64,000 nucleotides of DNA from the NCBI GenBank assembly GCA_030831965.1, contig JAURJZ010000085.1, positions 1 to 64,000 on the forward strand. Reading direction: 5' to 3'. The stretch is from Verrucomicrobiota bacterium. Its GTDB lineage: Bacteria; Verrucomicrobiota; Verrucomicrobiia; Opitutales; UBA953. The notes under the pieces were generated by a model that did no database searches, was not told where the DNA came from, and saw only the letters and a list, made by a program, of their open reading frames with translations. This document shows positions 8,283 through 18,078 of this stretch, in pieces (the first letter of the stretch is position 1; every line of letters starts with the position of its first letter). The position numbers and the translations under genes are program-made.

Positions 8283-9029
8283 TCACTCCCGGACGATCTC
8301 GAACCTCAGGCTGACGACCACGCGGACCACCTTGTTGATGGCGGTGGTGTCGAAGTCGTCGCCGGGATTCTCGGGCGAGGTGACCTCGAACATGCCTTGG
8401 TTGGCCTCCAGCAGGGCGCCCACCCTGCTGCCCGAGCCGGCGACCAGGACGTCGGCGCGCCGGCGGGCGTCCTTGGTCGCGGCCTCGAGCAGCTCGCGCC
8501 TTGCCTCGTCGAGCTGCGCGATACGGTAGGCCGGCGCGCCGCGGGAGAGGATGACGTCGTCCACGAACTCAACCGGCTCGAGGGCGAGCTTGGCCAGGAC
8601 GTCGACCTGGCCGGTGCGCACGAGGATCGCCTGGGAGATGGCGAAGTCGGGCGCCGCGCCGCGGGCGAATCCGCCCATGTGCTCGGGCTTGGTGCCCGCG
8701 GGGGCGGGAAGGAAGCGCTGGAATCCCTGGGCGCGCGGAAGGATGTCGGCCTCGGGGATGCCCGCCTGCCGGAGCTTGGCCACGAGCTCGTCGCGGCGGC
8801 GCTCGAGCTGCGCACGACCCGCGGCGTAGCTCTCGCCCCGCCAGCTGAGCTGGTAGGTCAGGGTGCCCGTGTCCGCCTTGGCGGCCTGGGTGGCCACGCC
8901 GCGCACCGTCAGCTCAGGCTGGGCGCGGCGATGGGCGACCGCCTTGGCGATGCGGTCGGAGCCGAGGAAGAAGCCGAGGGCGAGGGTGGTCCCGAGCAGG
9001 AAGAAGGCGAGGCGCGAAGGGTTGGGCAT
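8283..9029 (-). CDS. SIMPL-domain (DUF541) membrane-anchored protein
   Basis: This 248-aa protein has one N-terminal hydrophobic segment (LAFFLLGTTLALGFFLG, about residues 8-24) that acts as anchor or signal, followed by a SIMPL/DUF541 domain. Supporting sequence includes LTVRGVATQAAKAD near the start, the central RRRDELVAKLRQAGI, and the C-terminal VRVVVSLRFEI. The family lies in the periplasm or outer envelope and its function is poorly known. The gene is head-to-head with cysS across 127 bp and upstream of thrS on the same strand. Confidence 0.85.
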   Translation of the reverse strand: MPNPSRLAFFLLGTTLALGFFLGSDRIAKAVAHRRAQPELTVRGVATQAAKADTGTLTYQLSWRGESYAAGRAQLERRRDELVAKLRQAGIPEADILPRAQGFQRFLPAPAGTKPEHMGGFARGAAPDFAISQAILVRTGQVDVLAKLALEPVEFVDDVILSRGAPAYRIAQLDEARRELLEAATKDARRRADVLVAGSGSRVGALLEANQGMFEVTSPENPGDDFDTTAINKVVRVVVSLRFEIVRE

Positions 9030-9113
9030 GGGGCGTGAAGGGCGCGAGCATGCGCAGGCGCCTCCCCGGCGGAAAGCAGGAACCTCGGCCCGCCCCCTCC
9101 CGCCGCTTCCGCC

Positions 9114-9156
9114 TTCCCAACCGAGCCCGCCCCGCCCTTAATCCCAGGTCCGTCCC
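9114..9156 (+). promoter_or_regulatory. Putative cysS promoter
   Basis: TTCCCA at 9114-9119, a 17-bp spacer and CTTAAT at 9137-9142 form a plausible sigma70-type promoter. It predicts a leader of about 8 nt, too short for a normal Shine-Dalgarno. Confidence 0.45.
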
Positions 9157-10584
9157 ATGCCCGTCCTGCTGCACGACACCATGTCCCGCGAGCTTCGGCC
9201 CCTCCTGCCGCGGCGTCCGGACGGCGTCTACGGCATGTATTGCTGCGGACCCACGGTCTACGGCCCGGCGCACATCGGCAACTTCCGCACCTTCGTCCTG
9301 CAGGACACCCTGCGCCGGGTCCTGGAGGCGGACGGCATCCGCGTCCGGCATGTCCGCAACATCACCGATGTCGATGACAAGACGATCCGCGGCGCCCGGG
9401 AGGCGGGCAAGAGCCTGGCCGACTTCACCCGCGGCTGGACGGAGAAGTTCCACCGCGACTGCGCGGCCCTCAACCTCCTGCCGCCCCACGTCGAGCCCGG
9501 CGCCGTCGCCCACATCCCCCACCAAGTGCGAATGATCGAGGCGCTTGTCGCCCGCGGCCACGCCTACGTGGCCAAGGACGGCTCGGTCTACTTCAAGGTC
9601 TGCAGCTGCCCCGATTACGGCAAGCTCTCCCATCTCGACCGTTCCCGGCTGGCCAGCCAGGACACCAACAGCGCCGGCGAGGCCAACGACGCCGACGAGT
9701 ATGACCGCGAGTCCGCGGCCGACTTCGCCCTCTGGAAGTCGCGCAAGCCGGAGGACGGCGACAACCACTGGCCCAGCCCCTGGGGCGAGGGCCGCCCCGG
9801 CTGGCACATCGAGTGCTCGGCCATGTCGCTCGAGCACCTGGGCGCCACCTTCGACCTCCACGCCGGCGGCGTCGACCTCTGCTTCCCGCACCACGAGAAC
9901 GAGATCGCCCAGAGCGAGTGCGCCACCGGCGCCAAGGGCTTCGCCTCCCACTGGTTCCACAGCGCGCACCTCATGGTCGAGGGACGGAAGATGTCCAAGT
10001 CCCTCGGCAACCTCTTCACGCTCGACGACCTCGCCGCCAGGGGCTGGTCGCCCATGGAGGTGCGCTGGGCACTCCTCGCCGGCCACTACCGCTCGCCGCT
10101 CAATTTCACCTTCAAGGGCCTCGACGACGCCCGCTCGGCGCTCGCCAAGCTGGAGAGGGGCTGCGACGCCCTGCTCGCCACCGCCGGCTTCACCCGAGCC
10201 GAGTTCGCCCCGCCGACGACCCACGAGCCCCGGGTCGGCTGGGGTAGGCTCGAAGCCGCCTGGGAACGCCTCCGCGACGACCTCAACGTGCCGGGCGCCC
10301 TCGGCGAGGTCTTCAAGGCGCTGGCACACCCCCCGGCCGACCCGGAGGAGGCCAGGCGCGACGTCGCCGGGCTGGCCCGCGTTCTCCTCGCCCTTGGGAT
10401 CATCCCCTTCGCTCCCCGCCCCGCCCCGGAGGCGCCCCCCGAGGTCAGGTCCCTCGCCGAGAGGCGCTGGGCGGCCAAGCAGTCGCGCGACTTCGCCGCG
10501 GCCGACGCGCTGCGGGCCGAGCTCGCGGGACTTGGATGGGATATGCTCGACCGCAAGGACGGCTTCGACCTGAGGCCGCGCTGA
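9157..10584 (+). CDS. cysS: Cysteinyl-tRNA synthetase
   Basis: This class I synthetase charges tRNA-Cys. The 475-aa length is normal. The HIGH motif appears as HIGN in YGPAHIGNFRTF. Zinc ligands are visible in CCGPTVYG, in WHIECSAMS and in FPHHENEIAQSE. The KMSKS loop is GRKMSKSLGN. The C-terminal anticodon-binding helices end in GFDLRPR. The ATG at 9157 is preceded by a promoter-like TTCCCA / CTTAAT pair. The dnaG-rpoD unit follows in the same direction. Confidence 0.98.
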   Translation: MPVLLHDTMSRELRPLLPRRPDGVYGMYCCGPTVYGPAHIGNFRTFVLQDTLRRVLEADGIRVRHVRNITDVDDKTIRGAREAGKSLADFTRGWTEKFHRDCAALNLLPPHVEPGAVAHIPHQVRMIEALVARGHAYVAKDGSVYFKVCSCPDYGKLSHLDRSRLASQDTNSAGEANDADEYDRESAADFALWKSRKPEDGDNHWPSPWGEGRPGWHIECSAMSLEHLGATFDLHAGGVDLCFPHHENEIAQSECATGAKGFASHWFHSAHLMVEGRKMSKSLGNLFTLDDLAARGWSPMEVRWALLAGHYRSPLNFTFKGLDDARSALAKLERGCDALLATAGFTRAEFAPPTTHEPRVGWGRLEAAWERLRDDLNVPGALGEVFKALAHPPADPEEARRDVAGLARVLLALGIIPFAPRPAPEAPPEVRSLAERRWAAKQSRDFAAADALRAELAGLGWDMLDRKDGFDLRPR

Positions 10585-10660
10585 GCCCCCCGGCCGGCGA
10601 CCGTCCCGCCGGTTGCCACGCACCCGTCTCCCCCTAGCATACCCGAGCCCCCTCACGACC

Positions 10661-12517
10661 TTGCCCCAGATCGCCCGCAGATCCATCGACGCCCTGCGCG
10701 ACAAGGCCGACATCGTCTCGCTCGCCGGCGAGTACACCCAGCTCCGCCAACGCGGCCGCGAGTGGTGGGGGCTCAGCCCGTTCAAGACCGAGCGGACCCC
10801 GTCCTTCAAGGTCAACCCGGACAGCGGCCTCTGGTACTGCTTCAGCACGCAGCAGGGGGGCGATGTCTTCAAGCTCGTCATGGCCCGCGAGGGGCTGGAC
10901 TTCGTCGAGGCGGTCGAGCGCGTCGCCACCCGCTTCGGCCACCAGCTCGAGTACGAGAGCGGCCGGCCCGGGGAGGCGCCCTCGCTGCGCCGGCAGCTCC
11001 TCGAGATCCACGACCTCGTGGCCGACTACTGGCACCGCTGCCTGCGCGACGACCCCCAGCACGGCGAGTGGATTCGCCGCTACTGGACCGAGACCCGACG
11101 CTTCCCGCTCGAGGTGGCGGACGACTTCCGCATCGGCCTCGCGCCGGTCGACGACTCCCGGCTCATGCAGGGGCTCATCCGCAAGGGCTTCGAGCCCGCC
11201 GCCCTCGCCGGCTCCGGCCTCTTCTTCGGGACCGAGCGCAGCCCCGACCCCGCGCGCTGGCGCTGCCGCTTCCGCGGGCGCCTCGTCATCCCGATCAAGG
11301 ACATCCAGGGCCGGGCCATCGCCTTCACCGCGCGCAGCCTCGAGATCACGCCGCAGGACGACCCCACGCGCGAGGCCAAGTACGTCAACTCCCCCGAGAC
11401 CGAGCTTTTCAAGAAGACCCGCACCATCTTCAACTTCGACCGCGCGAAGGACAACCGCCCGGCGGGCGAACCGTTCGTCCTCGTCGAGGGGCAGCTCGAC
11501 GCCATCCGCTGCCACTCGGCCGGCATCCCCGGCGCCGTCGCCGCCCAGGGCACCGCCGTCACGGAGGAGCACCTCGTCCAGATCAAGCGCTTCTCCGACC
11601 GGCTGCTCGTCTTCCTCGACGCCGACGCCGCCGGCCAGAAGGCGGCGCTCCGCCTCCTGCCCATCGGCCTCCGCGCCGGCCTCGACATCCGCTTCGTCGC
11701 CGTGCCCGACGGCAAGGACCCCGACGCCTTCTTCTCCGATCCCGCCAACGCCGCGCGCTGGCCCGAGCTCGTCGCCGCCGCCCAAAGCTCGATGCAGTTC
11801 TGCGTCCGATCCCTCATCCCGCCCGAGGCCGCCGGACAACCCTTGGCCGCCCGCCTCTCCCGCCTCGGCGAGCTCTTCCAGGTCCTCGACCAGTGCGGCG
11901 CGGAGGAGATCGCCCAGGAGGCGCTGACCGAGGCGGCCCGCATCGCGGGCATCGGTATCCGCGAGGTGCACCTCGCCTACGAGCGCGACCGCTCCAACCG
12001 GAAGGCCCAGCGCCCCGCCGCCCAGCTCCAGGCAGTCGCCCCCGGCCTCGCCCCGGCGGACGCCTCCCGGCAGCCCCTGTCGACCCCGGAGACGGACCTC
12101 TGCCGCATCCTGCTCTCGCGTGAGGGCTGCGTGCTTGGGATTTCACAAATCCTTCCGCTGGAATGGGTTGAGACTGAATCTCCCTCGGGAAAGCTCCTCG
12201 TGGCGCTCCTGAACGAGGCGCGACACGGCGAGTTCGACAACCTAAGGGCGGTCCTCGGGCGCCTCGACGCCGATTCCCAGCTCACCGCCGCGCAGGTCTC
12301 CGGGGAACCTTTGGGCGAGCAAGTTGACGAAAGCGAGGTGTCACGCATGCTCAATGCCGCGCTCAGGTCATTCCACAGCCGGCACATCCTCGCCCGTATC
12401 CGAACGCTGGATGCCCGCATCGCCTCCCTGCCCGGTGACGACCTAGGGGCCCTGGCGCTGCTGCAACGCGAGAAGATCGACCTGCGTCGCGCGCTCCAGA
12501 ACCCGCCCACCCTCTGA
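10661..12517 (+). CDS. dnaG: DNA primase with degenerate zinc site
   Basis: Primase makes RNA primers at replication forks. The 618-aa protein has the usual N-terminal domain, TOPRIM core (VEGQLD, then FLDADAAG, about residues 273-330) and C-terminal helicase-binding region. The zinc-binding module is altered: Ser39, Lys42 and Thr63 stand where E. coli has Cys40, His43 and Cys64, and only Cys60 remains. The rest of the module ([10 protein letters not shown]) is conserved. I chose a TTG at 10661 because it gives the canonical opening [16 protein letters not shown]; no ATG or GTG fits, and a TTG at 10613 is a weaker option. A TAGCAT box lies at 10635. The stop is 8 bp before rpoD, giving a dnaG-rpoD operon. 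Confidence 0.93.
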   Translation: MPQIARRSIDALRDKADIVSLAGEYTQLRQRGREWWGLSPFKTERTPSFKVNPDSGLWYCFSTQQGGDVFKLVMAREGLDFVEAVERVATRFGHQLEYESGRPGEAPSLRRQLLEIHDLVADYWHRCLRDDPQHGEWIRRYWTETRRFPLEVADDFRIGLAPVDDSRLMQGLIRKGFEPAALAGSGLFFGTERSPDPARWRCRFRGRLVIPIKDIQGRAIAFTARSLEITPQDDPTREAKYVNSPETELFKKTRTIFNFDRAKDNRPAGEPFVLVEGQLDAIRCHSAGIPGAVAAQGTAVTEEHLVQIKRFSDRLLVFLDADAAGQKAALRLLPIGLRAGLDIRFVAVPDGKDPDAFFSDPANAARWPELVAAAQSSMQFCVRSLIPPEAAGQPLAARLSRLGELFQVLDQCGAEEIAQEALTEAARIAGIGIREVHLAYERDRSNRKAQRPAAQLQAVAPGLAPADASRQPLSTPETDLCRILLSREGCVLGISQILPLEWVETESPSGKLLVALLNEARHGEFDNLRAVLGRLDADSQLTAAQVSGEPLGEQVDESEVSRMLNAALRSFHSRHILARIRTLDARIASLPGDDLGALALLQREKIDLRRALQNPPTL

Positions 12518-12525
12518 TTTCCTAC

Positions 12526-14451
12526 ATGCCATCCAAACGACCCAAGAAGCCCCTGCCCAAGCCCGCCGCCGTCGCCGCCAAGGCCATGTCGCTCCCCCGG
12601 CCCAAGTCGGCCGCGCCGGCCAAGGCAGCTCCCAAGGCGGCGGCGCCAAGGCCCGCCCCGACGGCCAAGGCCGCCAAGCCCTCGGTCATCCCCGCCGTCT
12701 CCAAGCTCGCGCCCAAGGCGCCGGCCAAGCCCGAGTCCGTCGCCATCAACGAGAAGGTGCAGGCGCTCATCCGCATGGCCAAGGCCAAGGGGTTCGTCAC
12801 GGTCCAGAACATCAACGAGGCGATCCCCGAGAGCGCGACCGACCCGGAGCTGATCGAGAACGTGATGAACATCCTCGACGACCTCGAGTACAAGATCCTC
12901 GACGAGGACGAGGTCGAGGCCTACCAGCGCAAGCAGGAGTCGGACGACGAGGAGAACACCCGGACCACGCCGGCCGACGCGCCCTACGACCCCTTCAACG
13001 TCTACCTCAAGCAGATGGGCCACAAGCCGCTGCTCACCCGGGAGCAGGAGGTCGAGATCTCGAAGCGGATCGAGACGGCGGAGCTCAACGCCCAGGACGT
13101 GCTCTTCTCCTGCTGGCTCACCCTCGGCTACCAGCTCGACCTCGGCCGCAAGCTCATCCGCAAGGAGGAGCGCTTCGACAAGGTGGTCATCGACAAGAAG
13201 GTCGATTCCCGCGACGCCTACTACAAGTCCCTCCCCAAGGTGGTCGACGCCGCCGAGAAGCTCGCCAAGCGGCTCGACAAGGCCTGGCAGAAGGTCGAGT
13301 CCCAGCGCTCGCCCAAGTCCAAGGAGGCGGAGCGCGCCAAGTTCGGCCGGGTCGAGAGGGAGTGCCGCGACGTCCTGCGCCGCTTCTACTTCAAGATGAA
13401 GCTCTTCGAGGAGAACATCCTCGACCGCATGGCGCAGGACATCGAGGCCTGCCGGATCCTGGTCGAGCCCTCCCTGCCCCAGGTCGGGCCCCGCCGGGCC
13501 AAGGCCAGGTCGGTGCGCAGCGAGGTCTCCGCCGCCCGAGCCCGCGAGCTTGAGCGCCAGTACCGCATGACGCCCGAGCAGCTGCTCGAGATGTCCCGCA
13601 AGGTCCGCCTCCATCTCGCCGAGGCCCAGCGGGCCAAGACCGAGATGGTGGAGCACAACCTCCGGCTCGTCATCTCCATCGCGAAGAAGTACCAGAACCG
13701 GGGCCTGCTCTTCACCGACCTCATCCAGGAGGGCAACATGGGTCTGGTCAAGGCGGTCGAGAAGTTCGAGTACCGCCGCGGCTACAAGTTCTCGACCTAC
13801 GCCACCTGGTGGATCCGCCAGGCCATCACCCGCTCGATCGCGGACCAGGCCCGCACCATCCGCATCCCGGTCCACATGATCGAGACGCTCAACAAGGTCA
13901 TGCAGGTGCAGAAGCAGCTCACCCAGGAGCTCGGCCACGAGCCGACCGCCGAGGAGGTCGCGGGCGAGATGCAGATGCCCGTCGACCGCGTCCAGCAGAT
14001 CATGAAGATGGCCCAGCAGCCCATCTCCCTCCAGTCGCCGGTCGGCGACGGCGAGGACACCTCCCTGGGCGACTTCATCGAGGACAAGACGGCGGAGAAC
14101 CCGAGCGATTCCGCCTCGACCCGCCTGCTCCGGGAGAAGATCGACAACGTCCTCCATTCGCTCGCCCCCCGGGAGAAGGAGGTGCTCATGCTGCGCTTCG
14201 GCCTCCAGGACGGCTACCCCCGCACCCTCGAGGAGGTCGGCCGCCATTTCCGCGTCACCCGCGAGCGCATCCGGCAGATCGAGGCCAAGGCCCTGCGCAA
14301 GATGCGCCACCCCACCCGCATGCGCCAGCTGCAGGGCGACTTCGAGGGCGACCTCGACACCTCCGGCCCCGGCTTCGACCAGTTCCGCAAGGACCTCGCG
14401 GGCGAGGCCCCGCCCCCCGCCGGCGCCGAGCCGCGCAAGCCCCAGCCTTGA
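12526..14451 (+). CDS. rpoD: Primary sigma factor RpoD (sigma70)
   Basis: This is the housekeeping sigma factor, 641 aa. An N-terminal Lys/Ala/Pro-rich extension (about residues 1-75) precedes region 1.1. Region 1.2 includes [11 protein letters not shown] and [11 protein letters not shown] non-conserved insertion of about 130 residues separates it from region 2, where [29 protein letters not shown] and [17 protein letters not shown] stand out. Region 3 contains [11 protein letters not shown]. Region 4 ends with the helix-turn-helix [20 protein letters not shown]. It is eight bases downstream of dnaG, the classic macromolecular-synthesis pairing without rpsU. Its stop overlaps the start of a small lipoprotein gene. 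Confidence 0.98.
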   Translation: MPSKRPKKPLPKPAAVAAKAMSLPRPKSAAPAKAAPKAAAPRPAPTAKAAKPSVIPAVSKLAPKAPAKPESVAINEKVQALIRMAKAKGFVTVQNINEAIPESATDPELIENVMNILDDLEYKILDEDEVEAYQRKQESDDEENTRTTPADAPYDPFNVYLKQMGHKPLLTREQEVEISKRIETAELNAQDVLFSCWLTLGYQLDLGRKLIRKEERFDKVVIDKKVDSRDAYYKSLPKVVDAAEKLAKRLDKAWQKVESQRSPKSKEAERAKFGRVERECRDVLRRFYFKMKLFEENILDRMAQDIEACRILVEPSLPQVGPRRAKARSVRSEVSAARARELERQYRMTPEQLLEMSRKVRLHLAEAQRAKTEMVEHNLRLVISIAKKYQNRGLLFTDLIQEGNMGLVKAVEKFEYRRGYKFSTYATWWIRQAITRSIADQARTIRIPVHMIETLNKVMQVQKQLTQELGHEPTAEEVAGEMQMPVDRVQQIMKMAQQPISLQSPVGDGEDTSLGDFIEDKTAENPSDSASTRLLREKIDNVLHSLAPREKEVLMLRFGLQDGYPRTLEEVGRHFRVTRERIRQIEAKALRKMRHPTRMRQLQGDFEGDLDTSGPGFDQFRKDLAGEAPPPAGAEPRKPQP

Positions 14452-14840
14452 CCCGAGCCCTGCTCGCGGCGTGCCTCCTGTCCGGCTGCTCCGCGCAGCC
14501 GCCCCTCCCTCGCGGGGACGCGACGGTCGACGCGCCGCCACCGGCCCGGGATTTCGCCCGGGCGGACGGAGCCGCGGCGAGCCGCCTCGCCGGCTCCGTC
14601 CTCGCAACCCAGCCCCCGCTCGTGCGGCTCGCCGAGCCGGAGCGCGCGCAACCCGAGGGGGCCCTGCTCGTCGCGCGCGAGGACGACCTCCGGCCGGCCG
14701 CCCTCCTCCGGGTGGTCTCCCGCCGCGGGGCCGTCGTCCACGTCGCGCTCGAGCGAGGCGCGCTGCGCCCCGGCCTGGAGGTCGTCGAGCCCTCGCCCGC
14801 GCTCGCCGCGGAGGCCGGGCGGCTCCCCGCGGCGCGCTGA
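14448..14840 (+). CDS. Small predicted lipoprotein
   Basis: This 130-aa product has a short signal peptide with a lipobox (LLSGC, Cys14), so it is probably a membrane-anchored lipoprotein. No known domain is recognised. The C-terminal half ([20 protein letters not shown] and following) is a compact region with alternating hydrophobic residues. The proposed start is a TTG at 14448 that overlaps the rpoD stop (TTGA), which suggests coupling; codon use keeps the third-position GC bias of the neighbours. The start codon is the least certain part. Confidence 0.55.
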   Translation: MTRALLAACLLSGCSAQPPLPRGDATVDAPPPARDFARADGAAASRLAGSVLATQPPLVRLAEPERAQPEGALLVAREDDLRPAALLRVVSRRGAVVHVALERGALRPGLEVVEPSPALAAEAGRLPAAR

Positions 14841-14847
14841 CCCGCGC

Positions 14848-14885
14848 TTGACGCGGACGGGCGGCGGGGGCACGGTCGACATCCC
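14848..14885 (+). promoter_or_regulatory. Putative ychF promoter
   Basis: TTGACG at 14848-14853, a 17-bp spacer and CACGGT at 14871-14876 end 9 nt before the ATG. The geometry predicts a leader of about 3 nt. Confidence 0.5.
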
Positions 14886-15989
<1,104 letters not shown>

Positions 15990-16024
15990 AGGAACCCCCG
16001 GGGCGACGGGGCTGTCCCCTCGCG

Positions 16025-17428
16025 ATGCGCCTCGCCCTCGTCCTGCTGGGAACCGTCCTCGGCGCCACGGCGGCCGAGACCGCCCCCCGGCCGAACATCA
16101 TCCTCGTCATCGCCGAGGACATGAGCGCCGACATCGGCTGCTACGGCGCGCCCGACGCCCGGACACCCCATCTCGACCGCCTCGCCTCCGAGGGGGTCCG
16201 GTTCAACCGAGCCTTCACCCACGCCCCGGTCTGCGCCCCGTCGCGGAGCGGGATGATCACCGGTCTCAACCCCCTGCGCTACGGCGGCCAGCACATGCGC
16301 TCCCAGGTCTTGCGGCACCCGGCGCCGTTCACGCAGGCCCTCGCCGCCGCCGGCTACGCCGTCCTCTGGCCAGGCAAGACCGACCTCCAGGGCCTGCCCG
16401 ACCAGGCCCTGCGGGCGAGCCGGCAGCCCTGGCTCGACCGGGCCCCGCCCAAGGGCCCCTTCCTCGCCTACCACAACATCGACCTCACGCACGAGGCGCA
16501 GATTCGCGCCGACGACACCCGGCACGCCCGCAACACCCGCGAGCTCCGCCCCGCCGACCGGCGCGACCCCTCCAAGCTCGCCCTGCCCCCCTTCTATCCC
16601 GACGACCCCGCCGTCCGGCGCGAGCTCGCGCACTACCACGAGCTGGTCACGGCCGCCGACCGGGAGGTCGGCAGGGTGCTCGACTGGGTCAGGCTCCACG
16701 GCCTCGAACGCGACACCCTTGTCCTCTTCACCGCCGACCACGGACGCGGCATGCCCCGCTTCAAGCGATCGGTTAAGGACAGCGGCACGCGCGTGCCGCT
16801 CATCGCGCGCTGGCCGGCCCGCCTCAGGCCCGGGACCGTGCGCGAGGACCTCGTGCAATGGCTCGACCTCGCGCCGACCTTCCTCGCCCTCGCCGGCGCC
16901 CCCCTCCCCCCGGGGCTCGACGGCGCGCCGTTCCTGGAGTCCCCCGTGGCCGGTCGCCGCCATGTCCACGCCTTCAGGGATTACATGGACGAGGATCGCG
17001 ACCAAGTGCGCAGCGTCCGGGACGCCCGCTACCGCTATGTGCGCAACCTGGCGGCGGACCAGACCGAATCCGGCCGTGTCGCCTACCAGGAGCTCGGGGG
17101 GACCATGAGGGTCCTGCGCGACTGGCACGCCTCCGGCAGGCTCAATCCGACCCAGGCAGCCTATCTCGACCACGGCCGCCCGGCCGAGCAGCTCTTCGAC
17201 ACCGAGACCGATCCCTGGGAGACAACCGACCTGGCAAGGGACCCCGCCCACGCCGCCAAGCTGGCCGAGCTCCGTGGCGAGTGCGACCGGTGGCTGGGCT
17301 CGCTCGGCCCCCTTGCCTCCCTGGATCCCGACGAGCTCGCCAGGCAAGGGGTCATTCGCCCCCGCCCCGCCGAGTATTCCCGGCGGGCGGCGACCGGTCG
17401 GGCCGAGGGGCCCGCCCCGCCGAGATAG
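16025..17428 (+). CDS. Exported type I sulfatase
   Basis: This 467-aa sulfatase has a signal peptide of about 17 residues. The formylglycine precursor is Cys70 in CAPSR, so the enzyme is of the Cys type and needs an FGE or anSME maturase, not seen in this window. Metal-binding motifs are AEDMSADIGCYG at about 30-41 and FTADHGRGMPRFK near residue 238. The context HAPVCAPSRSGMITG resembles heparan N-sulfatase (sulfamidase-type) sequences, but the substrate could be another sulfated glycan. I chose the ATG at 16025 over a longer frame because it opens the signal peptide. With the GH5 and beta-helix genes it suggests use of sulfated polysaccharides. Confidence 0.92.
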   Translation: MRLALVLLGTVLGATAAETAPRPNIILVIAEDMSADIGCYGAPDARTPHLDRLASEGVRFNRAFTHAPVCAPSRSGMITGLNPLRYGGQHMRSQVLRHPAPFTQALAAAGYAVLWPGKTDLQGLPDQALRASRQPWLDRAPPKGPFLAYHNIDLTHEAQIRADDTRHARNTRELRPADRRDPSKLALPPFYPDDPAVRRELAHYHELVTAADREVGRVLDWVRLHGLERDTLVLFTADHGRGMPRFKRSVKDSGTRVPLIARWPARLRPGTVREDLVQWLDLAPTFLALAGAPLPPGLDGAPFLESPVAGRRHVHAFRDYMDEDRDQVRSVRDARYRYVRNLAADQTESGRVAYQELGGTMRVLRDWHASGRLNPTQAAYLDHGRPAEQLFDTETDPWETTDLARDPAHAAKLAELRGECDRWLGSLGPLASLDPDELARQGVIRPRPAEYSRRAATGRAEGPAPPR

Positions 17429-17487
17429 CTCCATCGTCCAGTTGCGCTTCCCTCCGTCCGGTTTCCCCTTTCTGTCATCCCGCACCC

Positions 17488-18075
17488 ATGCGCCACCTCC
17501 CCCTCCTCGCCGTCCTCCTGCTCGCAGGATGCGAACCCGAACCTTCGGTCGGCAGCTACCGGGTTCCGCGCGAGGGCGCGGTGGCCGTCGCGCCGGCCAC
17601 CCGGGCCGAGGCGAGGCCGGCCATGCCCGCCAGCCCCGAGATGGTGGCCGCCGCGGCCAAGGAGGGCAGCCCGTCCTTCCCCGCCGCCCCTGCCGGCTGG
17701 ACCGCCAAGGATCCGGGCGCCATGCGCAAGGGCAGCTGGTCGGTCGGGCCGGCGGACGCCGCGGCGGACCTCGCCGTCACCGTCTTCCCCGGGGATGTGG
17801 GCGGCCGTGTCGCCAACTTCAACCGCTGGCGCCAGCAGCTCGGGCTGCCCGCCGCGACCGCGGAGGCCTTCGACGCCATCCAGATCGCCAAGGTCGGCCC
17901 GCTCCAAGGGGAGGTTGTCCACTTCACCTCGGCCGACGGCGCCAAGGCGACCCGCGCCGTGCTTGTCGCCCACAAGGGTTCGACCTGGTTCTTCAAGCTG
18001 ACGGGCCCGGCCGCGACCGTGAGGTCCGCCTCCGATGCCTTCGACGCCTTCGTGGCCGCCACCCAGCTGCCCTGA
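17488..18075 (+). CDS. Predicted lipoprotein upstream of ccsBA
   Basis: This 195-aa product has a signal peptide with the lipobox LLAGC (Cys14). After a disordered Pro/Ala/Glu-rich linker (about residues 15-55) comes a compact region with GSWSVG, VTVFPGDVGG and KGSTWFFKLTG. No family is assigned with confidence. It stops 3 bp before the cytochrome c assembly fusion, so it may be a periplasmic helper of that system; this is inference from position. A TTCCCT box ends 34 nt before the ATG. Confidence 0.75.
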   Translation: MRHLPLLAVLLLAGCEPEPSVGSYRVPREGAVAVAPATRAEARPAMPASPEMVAAAAKEGSPSFPAAPAGWTAKDPGAMRKGSWSVGPADAAADLAVTVFPGDVGGRVANFNRWRQQLGLPAATAEAFDAIQIAKVGPLQGEVVHFTSADGAKATRAVLVAHKGSTWFFKLTGPAATVRSASDAFDAFVAATQLP

Positions 18076-18078
18076 TCC

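Noticed and set aside
10594-10612. Hairpin (6-bp stem) after cysS as a terminator
   Set aside because: There is no T tract and the stem is short, so it is not convincing in GC-rich DNA.
10613-10660. TTG at 10613 as the dnaG start
   Set aside because: The extra 16 residues are not conserved and the TTG at 10661 directly opens the conserved N terminus.
11977-14607. Open reading frame of 876 codons on the minus strand opposite dnaG and rpoD
   Set aside because: It mirrors rpoD, with Leu/Gly/Asp-rich composition from reverse-complement codons, and has no domain.
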